64,000 nucleotides of DNA from Streptococcus cristatus (GTDB lineage Bacteria > Bacillota > Bacilli > Lactobacillales > Streptococcaceae), in assembly GCF_003943505.1 (NCBI RefSeq), contig NZ_RJPS01000009.1, forward strand, positions 1 through 64,000, read 5' to 3'. The position numbers and the translations under genes are program-made. This document shows positions 62,632-64,000 of the stretch, piece by piece (within the stretch, counting starts at the first letter, position 1; each line of letters begins with the position of its first letter). The notes under the pieces are model-generated. The model ran no database searches, had not been told where the DNA came from, and was given only the letters and a program-made list of their open reading frames with translations.

Positions 62632-63129
62632 ATGGCCAAGTTAGTCATCATTCGTGGCAGTTCCGGCTCTGGCAAGTCGAGTCTGGCCAAGAAACTGCAG
62701 GCACACTATGGTCGAGGGACTCTCTTGATTGCGCAGGACACAGTTAGACGGGACATGCTCAAGGAAAAAGTTGAGCCGGGCAACCTATCTATTGACCTGA
62801 CTGAAAGCCTAGCTCGTTTTGGCTACGAGCATGATTTGCTGGTCTTGGTAGAAGGGTTTTATGAGACAGACATTTACGGACAGATGCTGGAACGGTTGCG
62901 GACTTTGTTTGCTTCTCAGACTCTAGCCTATTACTATGATTTGACTTTTGAAGAAACCGTCCGCCGCCATCGGACTAGAGTAAAACAAGAAGAATTCACC
63001 CCATCCGACATGAAGCGCTGGTGGAAAGACCGAGACTTCTTAGGCTGGCAAGAAGAATCGCTCTTTAGGAATGAAGATTCTTTAGAGGCAGCCTTTGAGC
63101 GGATCGTTCAGGATTTAGAGAAAATTTGA
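62632..63129 (+). CDS. P-loop kinase (zeta-toxin / CPT-like)
   Basis: 165 aa. Walker A IIRGSSGSGKSSLAKKL, then LLIAQDTVRRDML, VLVEGFYETDIY and a lid-like RRHRTRVKQEE. It resembles small nucleoside or antibiotic kinases of the chloramphenicol-phosphotransferase/zeta group; no antitoxin gene is next to it, so a toxin role is unlikely. Starts directly after the CoA-binding gene. Repeat copy E follows. Confidence 0.82.
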   Translation: MAKLVIIRGSSGSGKSSLAKKLQAHYGRGTLLIAQDTVRRDMLKEKVEPGNLSIDLTESLARFGYEHDLLVLVEGFYETDIYGQMLERLRTLFASQTLAYYYDLTFEETVRRHRTRVKQEEFTPSDMKRWWKDRDFLGWQEESLFRNEDSLEAAFERIVQDLEKI

Positions 63130-63137
63130 AACGAAGC

Positions 63138-63313
63138 GAGAGTGGGACAGAAATCGGTAATTGGTTAGAATTCGATTTCGTCGTCCCACCTCCGCACAGT
63201 TGAGTAGGGCTGTAAAAGCTCATAAAATCAGCGTAGTAGAGCCCACTCAACCACTGCGTCTTGCTCGACAATCCAAAGACAATTGAGAGGCTAGGACTTT
63301 TGTCCTAGCCTCA
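63138..63313 (+). repeat. Three-hairpin intergenic repeat, copy E
   Basis: GAGAGTGGGACAGAAATCGG at the left, third hairpin GAGGCTAGGAC-TTTT-GTCCTAGCCTC (here perfectly paired) followed by ATTTTTG. Ends the kinase transcript and insulates the WalR-type lipoprotein gene. Confidence 0.9.
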
Positions 63314-63379
63314 TTTTTGCATCAAAAAGGTATTTCCATAAATTGCAGATAAACTTTGAGAAAAATATTACACAAAATG

Positions 63380-63408
63380 TTGACAAAATTATTTCGTAGG
63401 ATTACAAT
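63380..63408 (+). promoter_or_regulatory. Promoter of the lipoprotein gene
   Basis: TTGACA (63380-63385), 17-nt spacer, TACAAT (63403-63408). Confidence 0.8.
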
Positions 63409-63417
63409 TAGATTACA
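63401..63417 (-). promoter_or_regulatory. WalR box over the -10, reverse orientation
   Basis: Read on the minus strand: TGTAAT-CTAAT-TGTAAT, a perfect match to TGTWAH-N5-TGTWAH. It covers the -10 box, so WalR would be expected to repress, unlike at pcsB. Confidence 0.75.
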
Positions 63418-63450
63418 AAATATTTCTTTTGTTACAAACAAGGAGGTTCC

Positions 63451-64000
63451 ATGATGAAACGTAGTAAATTTATCTTATTGACAGCCACTGCCTTGTGCTC
63501 TGCTTTCCTGCTCGTAGCTTGTAGCTCTAAACCTTCCACTGAGTCTAGTAGTTCTACCTCTCAGAGCTCTAAGATTAGCAGTTCTAGCAAGTCTTCGACT
63601 AAACCATCAGCTAAGCAAAGTTCTGCTTCCAACGAAGCAAAAGCATCCTCTACTACCAAGCCTTCTAGCGACCAGAGTGTTTCCAGTCAAGCTGAGAAGC
63701 CCGTGGACAACAAGACTTCAGCAGATTCGAATACTCCAACAACTCCGGCTACTCCAGTGGCTCCAACAACTTCCGGTATGGATGTCAATGCTCTAGCAAA
63801 TGGTGATTTCTCTAGCATTGCTGGTACTTGGCAAGACGATTTGGGCAATCAATTAGTTTTTGATGCAAATGGCTTGGTGTCCCATACTTACAGAGGAAAT
63901 GAATCAAGCGACTACACTTTGACAAATAGTCAAATATATGAAGGTAAGTTTGGAGCGTTTTTAACTCATAAATCAGGGAATGAAGTGGCCTCCTTCACAG
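63451..64000 (+). CDS. Secreted lipoprotein with Ser/Thr-rich linker (3' end outside window)
   Basis: At least 183 codons, open at the window end. Lipoprotein signal MMKRSKFILLTATALCSAFL with lipobox LLVAC, then a long Ser/Lys/Thr-rich spacer (about residues 25-105) and a globular start MDVNALANGDFSSIAGTWQD, the beginning of a DUF6287-type domain. AAGGAGG precedes two adjacent ATG codons (63451, 63454). Surface-exposed, function unknown. Possible member of the WalRK cell-wall regulon through the box in its promoter. Confidence 0.85.
   Translation, partial: MMKRSKFILLTATALCSAFLLVACSSKPSTESSSSTSQSSKISSSSKSSTKPSAKQSSASNEAKASSTTKPSSDQSVSSQAEKPVDNKTSADSNTPTTPATPVAPTTSGMDVNALANGDFSSIAGTWQDDLGNQLVFDANGLVSHTYRGNESSDYTLTNSQIYEGKFGAFLTHKSGNEVASFT

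Noticed and set aside
62632-63129. Toxin-antitoxin (zeta type) reading of the P-loop kinase
   Set aside because: No epsilon-like antitoxin gene beside it; the neighbour is a CoA-binding protein with coupled translation.

Overview
The window is a low-GC Gram-positive chromosome that reads as Streptococcus. Gene order (tRNA cluster, mreCD, pcsB, prs, recO-plsX-acpP, pur genes, bgaC, ruvB, adhE, nan genes, polA) and protein sequences fit the mitis/sanguinis side of the genus, for example S. sanguinis or S. cristatus. The species is an inference. Most genes lie on the + strand.

Layout. 1-990: tail of a tRNA cluster with a duplicated tRNA-Arg and a terminal tRNA-Phe/tRNA-Ser chimera. 1.1-5 kb: mreC, mreD, the WalR-type gene pcsB, and prs. 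5.1-7.7 kb: a class B-like sortase between two small secreted proteins. 7.7-11 kb: aminotransferase, recO, plsX, acpP. 11-21.4 kb: a secreted CHAP hydrolase, then purD, purE, purK and purB, interrupted by an accessory stretch (YdcF-like protein, racemase, two paralogous 75-residue proteins, a duplicated purK tail, an AT-rich DUF3800 gene). 21.8-29.8 kb: the bgaC galactosidase, mannose-family PTS, agaS and galM locus with its GntR regulator. 30-37.8 kb: a CiaR-type small RNA, ruvB, a tyrosine phosphatase, a MORN protein, an OatA-like acyltransferase and adhE. 38-42.9 kb: a ComR-like regulator, a ComS-like 16-residue peptide with a WW motif, two bacteriocin-like peptides, an IS1182-type remnant and broken ABC genes. 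43-54 kb: a broken acetylxylan-esterase-type gene and a complete sialic-acid uptake and catabolism locus. 54-64 kb: GNAT, thrC, MATE, HAD, polA and small genes, ending in a partial lipoprotein.

How the parts work together. BgaC releases galactose outside or at the surface; the PTS, AgaS and GalM bring in and process galactose-type sugars. The nan genes import sialic acid and convert it to GlcNAc-6-P. CcpA (cre) sites sit before bgaC, adhE and nanE, and a Rex-type site before adhE. WalR-type sites precede pcsB and the last lipoprotein. A roughly 175-nt three-hairpin repeat occurs five times between genes and seems to work as a portable terminator.

The most unusual region is 38.0-41.4 kb: a ComRS-like pheromone circuit whose two matching promoters (same palindrome, same 24-nt spacing to the -10) drive a bacteriocin-like cluster and the pheromone-like peptide. 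A second notable pattern is three genes (ruvB, the phosphatase and polA) with a TGN-TATAAT box exactly 6 nt before the ATG and no ribosome-binding site, which predicts leaderless mRNAs.
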